Shown here: positions 46,740 to 57,165 of the stretch, piece after piece
Layout: every line of letters begins with the position of its first letter
How positions within the stretch are numbered: position 1 is the stretch's first letter
Origin: SMYC01 sp965197495
GTDB taxonomy: Bacteria > Acidobacteriota > Vicinamibacteria > Marinacidobacterales > SMYC01
Assembly: GCA_965197495.1 (NCBI GenBank)
Contig: OZ240210.1
Location: 8,246,001 to 8,310,000, forward strand
Direction: 5' to 3'
DNA length: 64,000 bases
Notes under the pieces: generated by a model
Databases searched by the model: none
Told to the model about the DNA's origin: nothing
The model's input: the letters and a program-made list of their open reading frames with translations, nothing else
Position numbers and translations under genes: made by a program

Positions 46740-48970
46740 CTAAGTTTGCTGTCTTCCGTAGGCGGCGAAGTGATCGCATCCACCAACCCGGCGCGTCTCG
46801 GCAACTATCGCGTGAACGATCTGTTCTACACGCGAGGGAAGACCGAGACCTTCATCCAAAACGTCTATACCTCGCCGGTGACAGGCCGTACCGAGCTGAC
46901 GATTGCGACGCCCATCTTCGATGCAGCGGGCACGACCATTGCGGTGCTCGCGGGCCACCTCGACCTCGCTTATCTAGATCGCCTCATGGCCGATCGCACG
47001 GGCCTCGGGAGCACGGGCGAAGCCTATCTCGTGAGCGCGGCCAACGATTTCGTGAGCGCGGATCGATTCGGCCGCGAGGAGTTCCGGCGCGGCGTTTTCA
47101 GCGAAGGCATCACCGCCGCCCTTGGTGGCACACGCGGCGTCGGGGTCTATACGAACTATGCCGGAACGCCCGTGATCGGCGCTTATCGTTTCGTCGCTGC
47201 CCGAGACCTCGCGCTTCTCGTCGAGATGCGGCAAGACGAAGCCTTTGCACCGGCGCGACGGCTCGTCGTCACCATTCTCGGCATCGGGCTCCTTTCGGCG
47301 CTCTTGCTCGCCGGCGGCGTCGTCTTCATCGCAAGGCAAATCGCACGGCCCGTGCTTGCGATCGCGCAGGCAGCAACTTCAGTCGCCGAAGGCGATTTCA
47401 CCACGGTCGCTCCCGTTCTCACCAATGACGAAGTAGGCGTGCTCGCCACCGCGTTCAACGAGATGACCGCGCGACTGCAGAGCCTCTATACCAATCTCAA
47501 CGAGCAAGTCCAAGCGACGACACGCACGATGCTCGCGCTCGAGGAGAGCCAGCATCTTCTTCAGGCCATCACGGACAACTCCACGGCCCTCATCACCGTC
47601 ACGGATCCCGAGAATCGTTTCCTGCTCATCAACAAGAGCTTCGAAGCCGTTCTTGGCCGCCCCCAGTCCGAAGCGCTCGGTCAGACGCCAGCGGACGTAC
47701 TGCCCGGGGAGATCGCCTCGATCTATGCTCTCATGACGAAAACCGCATGGGAGACGCGGCACGTCGTGGATCGCGAGCTTTCCTTCTCGGTAGACAACGA
47801 GCTTCGCACGTACTTCGCCGTCGCCTTTCCGTTGGGCCGAGAACCTTCGGAGTCCTTTGGCGTCGGGGTCGTCGCGACCGATCTGACGGACGCGAAACAC
47901 GCGCAGGAGACCCGCCAACATCTCGGAGCGCAAGTCCAACACACGCAGAAACTGGAAAGCCTCGGCTTGATGGCCGGAGGGATCGCGCATGACTTCAACA
48001 ACATTTTGACGAGCTTGCTCGGCAATACCGAGCTCGCTTTGAACTATTCGCCCGAGGGCTCACGCACATCCGCCTATTTGGAAAAGGTCGTAGCCGGGAC
48101 GAAGCAGGCCGCCAACTTGACGAATCAGATGCTCGCCTATGCCGGCAAGGCGAGCTTCCACCAGGAGGCGATCGACCTCAACGTGCTCGTCCAAGAAATG
48201 GCGGAGCTCGTACGCGTTTCGATCCCGAAGAAAATCAACTTCTGGACCGAGCTGTCAACCGAACGAGCGGTCATCCAAGCCAATCGCGGACAGCTGAGCC
48301 AGCTCGTCATGAATCTGATCACAAACGCGGGCGAAGCGATCGGGGACCAATCCGGTGACGTCACCGTGCGAACGCAAGCAGACGGCGAAGCGGTGCGGCT
48401 CGAGATCTCCGATACGGGCAGCGGGATGGACGAACAGACACGCGAGCGCATTTTTGATCCTTTTTTCTCGACGAAGGGGCCGGGCCGGGGTCTAGGTCTT
48501 GCCGCGGTTCAAGGAATCGTGAAGAGCGCGGGCGCGTCGCTCCGTGTCGAGAGCGCACCGTCTCGCGGCTCGCTCTTCGAGGTCGACTTTCCCGCGGCCA
48601 AGCTCACGCCCGCCGCAGACGATGCGCCCGAGCCCGTCAGCAAGACTGAGCAATGGCAAGGCACGATCCTCGTTGTCGACGACGAGCCCGTGGTGCGCGA
48701 GATGGCGCGCGAACTTCTCGAAGTTGCCAGATTCGACGTCATCGAAGCATCGGACGGGCACGAAGCGGTGGATCGGTTCCGATCTCAGAGCGACGCGATC
48801 GACGCCATCCTCCTGGACATGACGATGCCCGGGATGAACGGCGCGGAGGCGCTCGCCGAGATCCGGAAGATAGAACCGCATGTCCGGGTGATCCTCACGA
48901 GCGGCTATGACGGGCAGGACACCGTGGCGTCGTTGAGCGGCGCCGAGGGCGTCGCGTTCCTACAAAAACC

Positions 48971-50684
48971 GGTTCTCCTGTCGTTTCGGGGGATCTGATT
49001 TGTGTTGGAGGGCATGGCCTATGGACGCTGCCGCGATTGTGGAAAACGCCGGAAACTCCGGGCGAGAGAGGCGTTTAGGGAAAGGTTGTGAGCACGTACA
49101 AACGTGGAGCGGCGTTTTCCACAATCGCTTGGAAAACGCTTCGCGTTTCCCACGAGCGCCCACAGGCCCCTCCTGATATATATACAAGAAAGATTAATTC
49201 ATATGGAATAAGGAAGGGGGGGCTCGATTAGTGGAGGCTATGGAAAACGCCCTTCCAGGCTTCGAAGAGAACTCAGTCGTGAGCAAGGTCTGAACGACCA
49301 GAACCGTGGGGGCGTTTCCCACAGCCTCGTCTCCCGCTGAGGGGCAGTGGCATTTGGTGAGGCCCGTGGGTTGAGAGGGTAAGCCATGTGTAGATGCGCA
49401 TCGGCGAGAACGCTAGAATCTTTTTTTCCGAAAGAGAAAAGAGCGTTCCCGCGATGCGCGTTACTACGTTAGTCAACAAGCTCATCGGATTGCAAGGCCT
49501 GTGGGTCCGAGGTTTCAACTTCCAGGCGGACAAAGCCAGAGTGGTGGTGGATGTAGTACCACGGAGGAGGAAGCCTCTGTGCGGGATTTGCGGACGAAAG
49601 GTCCGCAAGAACAAAGATCGCTACAATCGCTACTGGCGGCACTTGGACCTGTTCGGAGTCCGGACCTATCTACTCGATCCGACGAGTGGTATGTCGGCGG
49701 TGTGGAGTGGTCAGAGAAAAGGTGCCTTGGGCCGACAAGGGGAGCCGCTTTACCAAGAGCTTCGAACAAGAGGTAGCGTGGCTGGCACAGAGGACGGACG
49801 TCAGCGCCGTAGCGAACTATTTCCGAGTGACGTGGCGTTCGGTGCGACGGATCATCCAGCGAGTGGTTGCCGAGCAGCGGGATGAGCGGCGCGAGCTCGA
49901 TGGATTGCGGGTGATTGGGATGGACGAGATCAGCTACCGCAAACGCCACAAGTACTTAACAGTGGTAATAGACCATCTCAGCGGCCGGGTCGTCTGGGCG
50001 GGAAAGGAGCGCAAGGCCAAGACGCTGCTGCGGTTTTTCCGCAAGCTCGGACCACAAAGAGCCGCGGAGCTCGAAGCGGTCAGCATGGACATGTGGGAGC
50101 CGTACATAACTGTCGTCGGCAAAAAGGCTCCTCAGGCACGGGTGATCTTTGACCGCTTCCACATCGTCAAGCATCTGAACGAGGCCGTGGATAAGACCCG
50201 GCGCGAGCTGGTGCGCGAGCTCAAAGGGACTGCCCGACGCAACCTCAAGAACACCAAGTTTCCCCTTCTCAAGGCCAAACACAACCGCAGCGCGAAAGAC
50301 AAACGGGTGCTCCGCGAGCAGGTGCGAGCTAATCGTCGCCTCTACCGCGCCATGCTTCTGCGCGACGACTTCATGGACCTCTACACCTACAAAACCGAGA
50401 CATGGGCCAAGAAGTTTCTCCGAGGATGGCTGCGGCGCGCTATGAGCTCGAGGATAGAGCCCGTCAAACGCGCGGCGAAGATGATCCGCAGCCACTTCGA
50501 TGGCGTCATCGCGTGGGTCACGTGGAGACTCAGCAACGGCCGACTCGAAGGAATGAACAACAAAATCCGGCTGCTGAGCCACCGCAGCTTTGAACTCCAC
50601 TCTGCCGAAGCTCTCATCAGTCTCGTCTACCTAAACTGTGGCGGTCTCACCCTCGAGAGGATCCACTGAAATGGCAGGAGAGGC
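48971..50684 (+). mobile_element. ISL3-family insertion sequence (copy C)
   Basis: The element is 1,714 bp with ends as in copy B and a perfect 8-bp target duplication, CAAAAACC (48963-48970 and 50685-50692), within the receiver domain of the hybrid kinase. Relative to copy B without its MITE it lacks 5 bp near 49670. Confidence 0.95.
49394..50669 (+). pseudogene. ISL3-family transposase with a 5-bp deletion
   Basis: The first frame covers the zinc-finger start (LCGICGRKVRKNKDRYNRY) and ends in frameshifted sequence after FGVRTYL. The second frame resumes at about 49686 with CRRCGVVREKVPWADKG and carries the complete DDE core (IGMDEISYRK, SMDMWEPY, GRLEGMNNK) to the stop at 50669. The lesion is loss of TCGCT (or equivalent) present in copy B. 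Without frameshifting no full-length enzyme is made. Confidence 0.9.
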
Positions 50685-50994
50685 CAAAAACCTTACCGGG
50701 CACGAACGCTCATAGCCAAGCTCGCGAGCGTCCTCGAAAACAAAGACCACGAAGCTCTGAAGCGATAGCAAGAGCGACGCGTCCAATTCCTGGTTGTCGC
50801 GCGTGAGCTGCTGCTCGAGCGCGAGATGCTCATCGGATGGCCGCTTCTCACGCTCGGCCGAGCGCCGTTCGACGACCGCGCGTCGGTCCTCGATATCATC
50901 GCGAGGCCATCGCGCCATGTCTTCGAGCGCACCGGTGGCCAGCTCCTTGGCCACCGCGATGTCCGCGCTCGAGCTGTCCGCCGGCAGGAGCCTT

Positions 50995-51840
50995 TCACAA
51001 AGTCACCACGAAAGAAAACTTCAAGACCGTATCGAGCTTCTTCTTGCGCACGATGACCTTGCCAATCGTAAGACCGCCCGAGTCCTCGAGGTCGATTTTT
51101 TCGAGCGCGGGAAGATTCTGATAGAGAAATTGGATGCTGAAGCGAAGCGCAAAAATCGAGCTCAAGCTCGACGTAAAGGCATTGATGGTATCGAAGCGGT
51201 AATCGCTCGCGTTCCCGACGTTCAGAAAGACAACGAAATCACTGTCGATGCGATGGCTCGTATCGAGATTGTGTCGGTAGCTCGATGCGAGACGCGCTTC
51301 TGAAGATCTCTCCTTCCGCTCCGGATCGGGGATCGCGTCGATTCTTCTCGTGAAAGTGACGGCGTAATCGGTTTTGAACGTCGTCTGCTCTCTATCGAAC
51401 CAGATGTTGCCGACACCGCCGAACAACACGGTCCGATTCTCGATGCCGGCGTTTGAGTCTTTGTCCCATCGGCCCCCAGTCATCCAGAAGAAGCGCGGCA
51501 AAATATTGCGCTGGAATTGACCGAACACGTAATAGCGCTCGTTGTCGAGCTCGCGCGCCGAGTCCTCGATGACCTCGAAGTCTTCCGGTGTGCCAACCGC
51601 AAATGGGTCATCTGTCGTTTGGGTGCGGAGCGCGCCGAAGCGAAACCCGAGCTCCGAGCTCTTCCACTTGCGATTGAGCTTGTCGTCAACGGCAAAAGTC
51701 GAGGTCGAAGAGTTGCCGGCGGTCACGACGATACTTACATCAGCGACGTTGCTCCAGCCGAGTTTCTGCTCCTTTTCTTCTTGCGCCATGGCGGAAAGAG
51801 ACGTAAACAAGACACAGATCACCGGGAAGAGAGACCGCAT
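50995..51840 (-). CDS. DUF481 (YdiY-like) outer-membrane protein
   Basis: The 281-residue protein has a signal peptide (FPVICVLFTSLSAMAQ) and a DUF481 barrel with alternating strands: LGWSNVADVSIVVTAGN, FFWMTGGRWDKDSNAGIENR, GGVGNIWFDREQTTFKTDY and a terminal TVLKFSFVVTL. DUF481 proteins are induced by salt or acid stress in some bacteria and are otherwise uncharacterised. The ATG at 51840 was preferred over one 18 bases upstream. The 226 bases between its stop and the kinase end contain no recognised gene. Confidence 0.85.
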   Translation of the reverse strand: MRSLFPVICVLFTSLSAMAQEEKEQKLGWSNVADVSIVVTAGNSSTSTFAVDDKLNRKWKSSELGFRFGALRTQTTDDPFAVGTPEDFEVIEDSARELDNERYYVFGQFQRNILPRFFWMTGGRWDKDSNAGIENRTVLFGGVGNIWFDREQTTFKTDYAVTFTRRIDAIPDPERKERSSEARLASSYRHNLDTSHRIDSDFVVFLNVGNASDYRFDTINAFTSSLSSIFALRFSIQFLYQNLPALEKIDLEDSGGLTIGKVIVRKKKLDTVLKFSFVVTL

Positions 51841-51885
51841 GGCTACAATATTTACCACATTGCGCAGTTCTGGGACGGCCGTCTG

Positions 51886-52035
51886 TTGAGCGCCTTTGCA
51901 GACGCCTTCGGGACCGAGACCGAGCTCCGCCGCGACCTCGGACTCGGCACCGCGACCGCCATGGTCATCGGAACGTGATCGGCTCGGGTATTTTCATCGC
52001 CCCCGCTCTCGTGCTCGCCCGCGTCGGCTCCTCGT
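51886..52035 (+). pseudogene. Amino-acid permease (APC family) 5' fragment
   Basis: The sequence reads TELRRDLGLGTATAMVIGT and, after a one-base slip near 51977, VIGSGIFIAPALVLARVG, the classic first helix of APC-family permeases with its GSGIF motif. It ends abruptly where antisense kinase sequence begins near 52035. Eleven further helices are missing. A TACAAT at 51844-51849 may be its old promoter. Confidence 0.65.
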
Positions 52036-52455
52036 CCGACCTTCACGTTCGCGGGTTTCAAATCACGGTGGATGACACCCACTTCGTGCCCTGTTTCGAG
52101 CGCGTCCGCGATCTGCCCGGCGGTGGCGAAGGCTTCGTCGAGCGGGATCGGACCTTCGGCGATCCTATCGGCTAGCGTCGGCCCTTCGACGAGCTCAAGG
52201 ACGAGAGCCTTCACGCCGTCCGCGTCTTCGAGTCCATAGATGCTCGCGATGTTCGGATGGTTCAGGGTTGCGAGCAGTCGGGCCTCGCGCTCGAAACGTT
52301 CCAAACGCTCTTTGTCCTGTGCGAAGGCTTCGGGAAGGACTTTGATGGCGACGTCGCGTCCGAGCTTTTTATCGCGTGCCCGGTAGACCTCCCCCCATGC
52401 CGCCGCTTCCGATCTTTTCGCGGATCTCGTAGTGGGCGAGCGTACGTCCAATCAT
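52036..52455 (-). pseudogene. Ser/Thr kinase N-terminal fragment, frameshifted
   Basis: From ATG 52455 the product reads MIGRTLAHYEIREKIGSGGMG, then a C-run near 52396 shifts the frame; the next frame gives GEVYRARDKKLGRDVAIKVLP, LNHPNIASIYGLED and VIHRDLKPANVKV. Sequence ends there at the junction with the permease fragment, lacking the activation loop and C-lobe. Its start overlaps the stop of the propeller gene upstream (ATGA). Confidence 0.75.
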
Positions 52456-53500
52456 GGAGGCGGGGCCAGGCGGTTCAGCTCTTCGAAGAACCCTCCGACG
52501 ATGACGACGCGGAAATCTTCGCTGTTCTCGACCATCAGAAAACGCCCATCCGGCGCCACGTCGTAGCGCTGGTGTCCTTCGATATCTAAAGTGTACGGAC
52601 CATCAAAGAGCTCCACCGGTGGGCTGAAACGCAGCTCCTCACCGGGCTCTACCTACGCGGCAATGACCTTGCTGCCACGACGAAAGAAGAGATCTTTGCC
52701 ATCGGAGGACCAGATGGGCGACAACCCGCCGTCTACGGACACGGGAATCCTCGGTCCCGGTCCGGGAAACGGGATCACGTAGACCTGGAACTCACCGGTC
52801 TCGTCGCTCACATAGGCGAGCCACTTGCCGTCGGGCGAGAATCGGGCTGACCTCTCGCTCGCCGGCGTCCCGAGCAGACGCGTGGGCTCACCGTCCCTGG
52901 GAAGCACCCATACATCGTCGGCGCGGTCGAAGAAGGCCAGGCACTCCCCGTCGGGCGACCATGACGTCGGCACCGCACGAACCGAAAGGAGCCGTTGCTC
53001 GTCTGCGCTGCCGTCCGCCATCTTTGCGACGATGGCGCCAACACGACGGAACGTTGCGTGCGCACCATCGGGCGCCCAGATCGGCATCCCCCCATTCGAC
53101 GTCACGAGGCTACGCGTTCCTCGGGCGAGGTCACTCACGTAAACGGAGCTCATTGAGACAATATTGCAGACGTTGAGGAGCGCGTACCTCCCGTCAGTAG
53201 ACAGGTCGATGTGAGAGTAGTCGCGCCGTTCACCTCGGATAGCCGTGGGCTGACCGTTACGGTCGACCCACACGAGGCGCGCATTCCCGTCGGCTCGCTG
53301 AGCGACGTAGGCCAGGGTCCCGTCATCTGCAAGGCGCGGACCGTAGGCGATCCCGTCGAGGACGAACACGGGCTCACTGGTAAGTTCGAGCTCATCGAGG
53401 TCGAAGGGCACAGCCCAAAGCTCGTTGCCTTGTAGAAAGAGAAGGTGGCCCGAGGGAGAGTAGAGCGGCTCCGCCCCTCGCAACGAGAGCTCTTTAAAAG
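52452..53500 (-). pseudogene. Kinase-propeller gene, C-terminal part (split by transposon)
   Basis: This is the TolB/WD40-like propeller half of a Ser/Thr kinase gene: ELSLRGAEPLYSPSGHLLFL, SWSPDGECLAFFDRADDVWV, ARFSPDGKWLAYVSDETGEF and a tail GGFFEELNRLAPP. It joins in frame to the part at 57219 when the transposon and one copy of TTTAAAAG are removed (VAGTFK-ELSLRG). A TAG at 52653-52655 (after GSKVIAA) is an extra lesion about 67 codons before the natural end. Confidence 0.85.
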
Positions 53501-53553
53501 GGGGATTACAAAGACTACTTGACAAGTGCTCCGAATTCCAGTATATTGGGTCC

Positions 53554-54519
53554 ATGACATACAAAGCCCCGGGTCGAGCAGACAGAGAAGGGATTACCGT
53601 CATCGAGCTGATGGACATGTTCCCTACCGAAGAAGCCGCCACTCGATGGTTTGAAGCCGTCGTCTGGGACGGCGAGAGGTGCTGCGGCAAGTGCGGAAGC
53701 CTCAGCACCAGCGAAGTCCCGAACGCAAAGCCGATGCCCTACTGGTGCTCCACCTGCAGGGGTTACTTCTCCGTCCGCACGGGAACGCCGATAGCTAGGT
53801 CGAATGTCCCGCTGCGCAAATGGGTCATTGCGGTCTACCTGTGCCTCACGAGTCTGAAGAGCGTTTCGAGCATGAAGTTGCATCGGGATATCGGCGTCTC
53901 CCAACCTACGGCTTGGTTCATGCTGCACCGCATCCGTGAAGCATGGAGCGGTCCGAATCGGAGAGCGTTCGGCGGGCCGGTCGAAATCGACGAGACCTAT
54001 TTCGGAGGCAAAGAGAAGAACAAACACGCTCGCAAGAAGCTGAACGCTGGTCGCGGGCCGGTCGGCAAGACCGCCGTCGTGGGCGCAAAGGATCGCCAGA
54101 CGAACCGCGTGAGTGCCGCCGTAGTCACGAGCACGGACGGCGATACGCTCAAGAACTTCGTCGCTGATCGGGCCGAGCCTGGTGCGAAGGTCTACACAGA
54201 CGACCACGGCGGCTACGCCGGCCTCCCGAACCACGAGACGGTACGCCACTCGGTTGCCGAGTACGTAAAAGGACAGGCACACACGAACGGGATTGAGTCG
54301 TTCTGGTCGATGCTCAAGCGGGCGCACAAAGGCACGTTTCACAAGCTTTCCCCGAAGCATTTGCAGCGGTATGTGGACGAGTTCGCCGGCAAACACAACA
54401 TGCGCGACTCAGGAACGCTTGCGCAAATGCGAGACACGGTCGCCAGCATGGTCGGTCGCAACCTCCTCTACCGGGATCTCATCTCGGACAACGGCCTTAG
54501 CTCGATGCGGTCGTCGTAG
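53554..54519 (+). CDS. IS1595-family (ISXO2-like) transposase
   Basis: The 321-residue protein has an N-terminal zinc-ribbon (RCCGKCGS...YWCSTCRGYFSVRTG), a helix-turn-helix region (LHRDIGVSQPTAWFMLHRI) and the ISXO2-like catalytic domain. Catalytic residues are Asp in VEIDETYFGGKE, Asp in VYTDDHGGYAG and the His/Asn/Glu segment HTNGIESFWSMLKRAHKGT. Length and motif order are normal and no lesion is seen, so it is probably active. The ATG lies 53 bases inside the left repeat. Confidence 0.95.
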   Translation: MTYKAPGRADREGITVIELMDMFPTEEAATRWFEAVVWDGERCCGKCGSLSTSEVPNAKPMPYWCSTCRGYFSVRTGTPIARSNVPLRKWVIAVYLCLTSLKSVSSMKLHRDIGVSQPTAWFMLHRIREAWSGPNRRAFGGPVEIDETYFGGKEKNKHARKKLNAGRGPVGKTAVVGAKDRQTNRVSAAVVTSTDGDTLKNFVADRAEPGAKVYTDDHGGYAGLPNHETVRHSVAEYVKGQAHTNGIESFWSMLKRAHKGTFHKLSPKHLQRYVDEFAGKHNMRDSGTLAQMRDTVASMVGRNLLYRDLISDNGLSSMRSS

Positions 54520-54624
54520 AGGCCGCAGCAGGGCGCGGGCCAGAGTCTCGGGCGTCGCGCCTACTAGATCGCGCTTCGGGTCTAACATCGGTTTCATCGT
54601 TCACTCCTTACAGGCCTCATGCGC

Positions 54625-54990
54625 TTACATGTTGTCAGGGAAAAACAGAGCAAACAACACGCGTTTGCTTAGTTGCCAAGCATGCAATTGTTCGTTTCCT
54701 ACCTCATACATGCAGTCATTGAATTTGTTTATGACCGGACAGGCATACAAAATATCACGATCTTTGCCATCACGGACTAGAATGCGTTTCCCTGAATGGA
54801 TAAATTGAATGCGCCCATCTCCCTTGCATACCACGACATTGAATTGACGCGTGGCATCATTCTCGAACTTGACAAATTCGTCACCAAGGTCTTGGTTTCG
54901 TTCGATGCAATCTGACCGAACCCTTTCTCTTAATCGACGAAATAAGTTGCTGGTATCACACTCCTTTACTTCCTTTACCCAATTAGTTAT
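54625..54990 (-). CDS. Transposon passenger protein of unknown function, possible ATA start
   Basis: The frame encodes about 121 residues: TNWVKEVKECDTSNLFRRL, CIERNQDLGDEFVKFENDAT, VVVCKGDGRIQFIHSGKRIL and a C-terminal YEVGNEQLHAWQLSKRVLF. No family is recognised. A perfect AAGGAGG stands 6 bases before an ATA at 54990, which overlaps the previous stop as ATAA in the way ATGA couplings do. Translation may start at ATA, or an ATG has mutated; the first GTG in frame is about 50 codons later. Base composition is AT-rich. Confidence 0.5.
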   Translation of the reverse strand: MTNWVKEVKECDTSNLFRRLRERVRSDCIERNQDLGDEFVKFENDATRQFNVVVCKGDGRIQFIHSGKRILVRDGKDRDILYACPVINKFNDCMYEVGNEQLHAWQLSKRVLFALFFPDNM

Positions 54991-55094
54991 GGGTCGCCTC
55001 CTTGCGAAATGATGTCGGAAGAGCCGAAAATGATTCTCTTTTGCGTAACCATGCTAGCTTGCACCCAGTCAAAATCGTCTGGCTTTGTACTCAT
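54987..55094 (-). CDS. 35-residue passenger protein
   Basis: A short frame MSTKPDDFDWVQASMVTQKR... to QGGDP has a strong AGGAGG 5 bases before its ATG at 55094. It starts 10 bases after the methyltransferase stop and overlaps the next gene. No family is recognised. The ribosome binding site and tight packing support a real small gene. Confidence 0.5.
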   Translation of the reverse strand: MSTKPDDFDWVQASMVTQKRIIFGSSDIISQGGDP

Positions 55095-55103
55095 GGTTTC
55101 CTC

Positions 55104-56507
55104 CTATATTGCGAGCTTAGATCGCAGGTACTCCATACCGCGATCACCTTTGATGCTGTTGCACGAGCCGCACAGCAGCTGAAGATTCTCGATGTGGTCG
55201 GTCCCGCCTTTCGCCCGAGCGATAATGTGGTCCACGTCGAAGTGGCGCGGCTCGAAATGCGTGGCGCATCCGGCGCAGTGGCCGCCCTGCTCGCCGTAAA
55301 GTTTCTTCCGGTTATTCTTGCTGTTGTAGCGCTCTAGCTTCCCTAGGTCGGTTCGCCGAGGTACGTCAGTTCGGTGCGCGCCCTTGTAGAACATGCCGAG
55401 TTCGTCGCGCATCCTCTGGCGGACGAGCTCGGCTGCCTTGGGGGAGATGTCGATGCCCACCCACTCGCGGTTCTTGGCTTGAGCCGCGATACAGGCCGTC
55501 GCGCATCCACAGAACGGGTCCAGAATCATATCGCCTTGATTCGAGCTTGCTGAGATGATTCGCTCCAGCAAGGCGATTGGCTTTTGGGTCGGATAACCAA
55601 TGCGCTCACGCGCAGCCGGACTCACCGGTGGAATGTCAGACCATAAGTCCTGTAAAGGAACTCCCGGCATTTCATCGAGATAGCGTTTGTATCTAGGTGC
55701 ACGACCTGGTGCAGTTTGAACGACGCGCCCCTCGTCGATCAACTGCTCCATACGTTCCCTCGAATAGCGCCAAAAGCGCGTCACCCCCAGGACCTCATAC
55801 TGCGGGTTTCCCTTCGCAGCTCCGCCTGGTCCCGTCAAGTCGCCAAGCGTAAACCTTCTCCCAGTACTCGGCTCAACGTGCCGGTAAAAGCGATCTAGGT
55901 AACTCTTGTCGTATGGCATGAACTGTGGGTTCCAGGTCCACTCTTTGCCCATAGAGTAGAACAGGATCACATCTCGGATGCGCCCGTACTGTTTGCGACC
56001 TTGTGTGCCATCGCTGTGACTACTGGTTCGTTTCCAAGCGATCTCCGTTCTAAATTCTGACCTACCGAAGATCGCGTCCATGACGAGTTTGAGGTAGTGG
56101 CTCATCGTGGGGTCACAGTGGAGATAGAGCGAGCCCGTCGGCTTCAGCACGCGGCGCATCTCCAGCAGCCTAGCCGCCATGTACGCCAGATAGGACTTGT
56201 CGCTGCTCGTCATAGCTGCCAGCAACACGCGGTATAGCGCCGGGTGCTTCGCCTCGATGAGGTTGATCCACTCGGCGTCCACGTCTGAGAGCGTCCACGT
56301 GTCCTTGAACGCAGCGCCGGCCGCCTTGCTGCCAATCGGCGCGGCGTAGTTGGCCTTCGAGTTGAACGGCGGGTCGAGGTAGATGAGGTCCACAGACTCC
56401 GAGTTCATACCCCGGAGGATCGGCAGATTATCGCCGGTCCATATCGTCTGGTTCGCCCAGTTAGTCTTCACGTTCACTGTCCGAATCTGGCCTGTCGTGA
56501 CTCTCAT
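55104..56507 (-). CDS. DNA methyltransferase fused to an HNH nuclease domain
   Basis: The 467-residue protein begins with a beta-class amino-methyltransferase: catalytic DPPF (45-48, in VDLIYLDPPFNSKANY), PTGSLYLHCDPTMSHYLK, and the S-adenosylmethionine-binding DPFCGCATACIAA (about 330) near the end, the IV-then-I order of N4/N6 methylases. A C-terminal HNH domain (about 405-455) has zinc pairs CAGC (411, 414) and CGSC (446, 449), DVDHI with catalytic His 427, and Asn 441. Such fusions could protect and cut DNA in one chain. The gene overlaps the upstream membrane-protein gene by 47 bases. Confidence 0.92.
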   Translation of the reverse strand: MRVTTGQIRTVNVKTNWANQTIWTGDNLPILRGMNSESVDLIYLDPPFNSKANYAAPIGSKAAGAAFKDTWTLSDVDAEWINLIEAKHPALYRVLLAAMTSSDKSYLAYMAARLLEMRRVLKPTGSLYLHCDPTMSHYLKLVMDAIFGRSEFRTEIAWKRTSSHSDGTQGRKQYGRIRDVILFYSMGKEWTWNPQFMPYDKSYLDRFYRHVEPSTGRRFTLGDLTGPGGAAKGNPQYEVLGVTRFWRYSRERMEQLIDEGRVVQTAPGRAPRYKRYLDEMPGVPLQDLWSDIPPVSPAARERIGYPTQKPIALLERIISASSNQGDMILDPFCGCATACIAAQAKNREWVGIDISPKAAELVRQRMRDELGMFYKGAHRTDVPRRTDLGKLERYNSKNNRKKLYGEQGGHCAGCATHFEPRHFDVDHIIARAKGGTDHIENLQLLCGSCNSIKGDRGMEYLRSKLAI

Positions 56508-57165
56508 GCAGGAATTCAGGAACGGGCCTAGATTTTGATTCCAGGTATTCCCTCAGAACTTTCCTGTCCACCGCAACGTTGTGGAGTGCTTCCCGGTCCA
56601 ATTCCTTGCATGTGATCCCCAATTTCACATCGCGGAGACGGGCGATCTGTTGCGCGTCCCTTATTCTCAATTGGGAGATGTAGGTGTGCTGGCGTAGCGC
56701 AAAGTTTGTCAAATCCAAAGGACGCATCGCATATGACGGAATCACGACGCGCAGTTCGACGTGCTTCACGTATGGGTCGTGTACTCGGACGGCGTCTACC
56801 AGGAAATCCAACCTGTCCAGGGATAACTGATTCGGAAGCGGCCATGCAGGTTCAACATTCGCAAGCAGGCAGGCAGCCTCGTAAAGTTTGAAGCGTTGCT
56901 GAGTAGCACCGGGTGGAACCTCCAAGTCTTGCGGTCTCTCATGCGGTCTCTCATTCTCGGTACGCTTCCCCCGCTTTCTCCGCTTCCTCCATACTCTTAC
57001 CAGGTCCGACGTCCAAAGTGCCCATGCGCCCCACAAGGTGCCAATACCAATGAGCAGCCAACCAAGCGGTGGGCTTCCTATTCCAGCCATTGGGGAACCA
57101 AGGCTAAAAAGAACAGGCACACCTAGCATGGCGAGCGCCCTAATGGACTTTTCAAGCCGTCGCAC
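56461..57165 (-). CDS. Two-helix membrane protein, first gene of the cargo operon
   Basis: The 234-residue protein has two N-terminal membrane segments (LAMLGVPVLFSLGSP region and PPLGWLLIGIGTLWGAWALW), a basic cytoplasmic stretch (RVWRKRRKRGKRTENERP) and a soluble domain with no recognised family. Similar layouts (two helices plus a cytoplasmic domain) occur in effector proteins of defence systems, but that is analogy only. It starts 53 bases inside the right transposon end and overlaps the methyltransferase gene. Confidence 0.65.
   Translation of the reverse strand: MRRLEKSIRALAMLGVPVLFSLGSPMAGIGSPPLGWLLIGIGTLWGAWALWTSDLVRVWRKRRKRGKRTENERPHERPQDLEVPPGATQQRFKLYEAACLLANVEPAWPLPNQLSLDRLDFLVDAVRVHDPYVKHVELRVVIPSYAMRPLDLTNFALRQHTYISQLRIRDAQQIARLRDVKLGITCKELDREALHNVAVDRKVLREYLESKSRPVPEFLHESHDRPDSDSERED

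Larger units (their letters stand above)
46172..50768 (+). pseudogene. Hybrid sensor histidine kinase, broken by a MITE and an ISL3 element
   Basis: The ancestral gene comprised 46172-46550, 46744-48970 and 50693-50768. It encoded a membrane helix (LTVSVLTVGFVAFVAFVEA), a Cache-like sensor domain, a second helix (LGIGLLSALLLAGGVVFIA), HAMP, PAS, HisKA (GGIAHDFNNILTSLLGN), HATPase (NLITNAGEAIG, GRGLGLAAVQGIV) and a receiver domain (ILVVDDEPVVREM, ILLDMTMPGM) ending FLQKP-YRARTLIAKLASVLEN-KDHEALKR. The MITE shifts the frame after DLAEL, and the ISL3 element cuts the receiver at FLQKP. From GTG 46575 inside the MITE an N-terminally shortened kinase could still be translated. Confidence 0.88.

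Noticed and set aside
50769..50994. Minus-strand frame KELATGALEDMARWPRDDIE between the broken hybrid kinase and the DUF481 gene
   Set aside because: It looks protein-like but has no clear start or ribosome binding site and runs into the antisense of the kinase end; no family is recognised.
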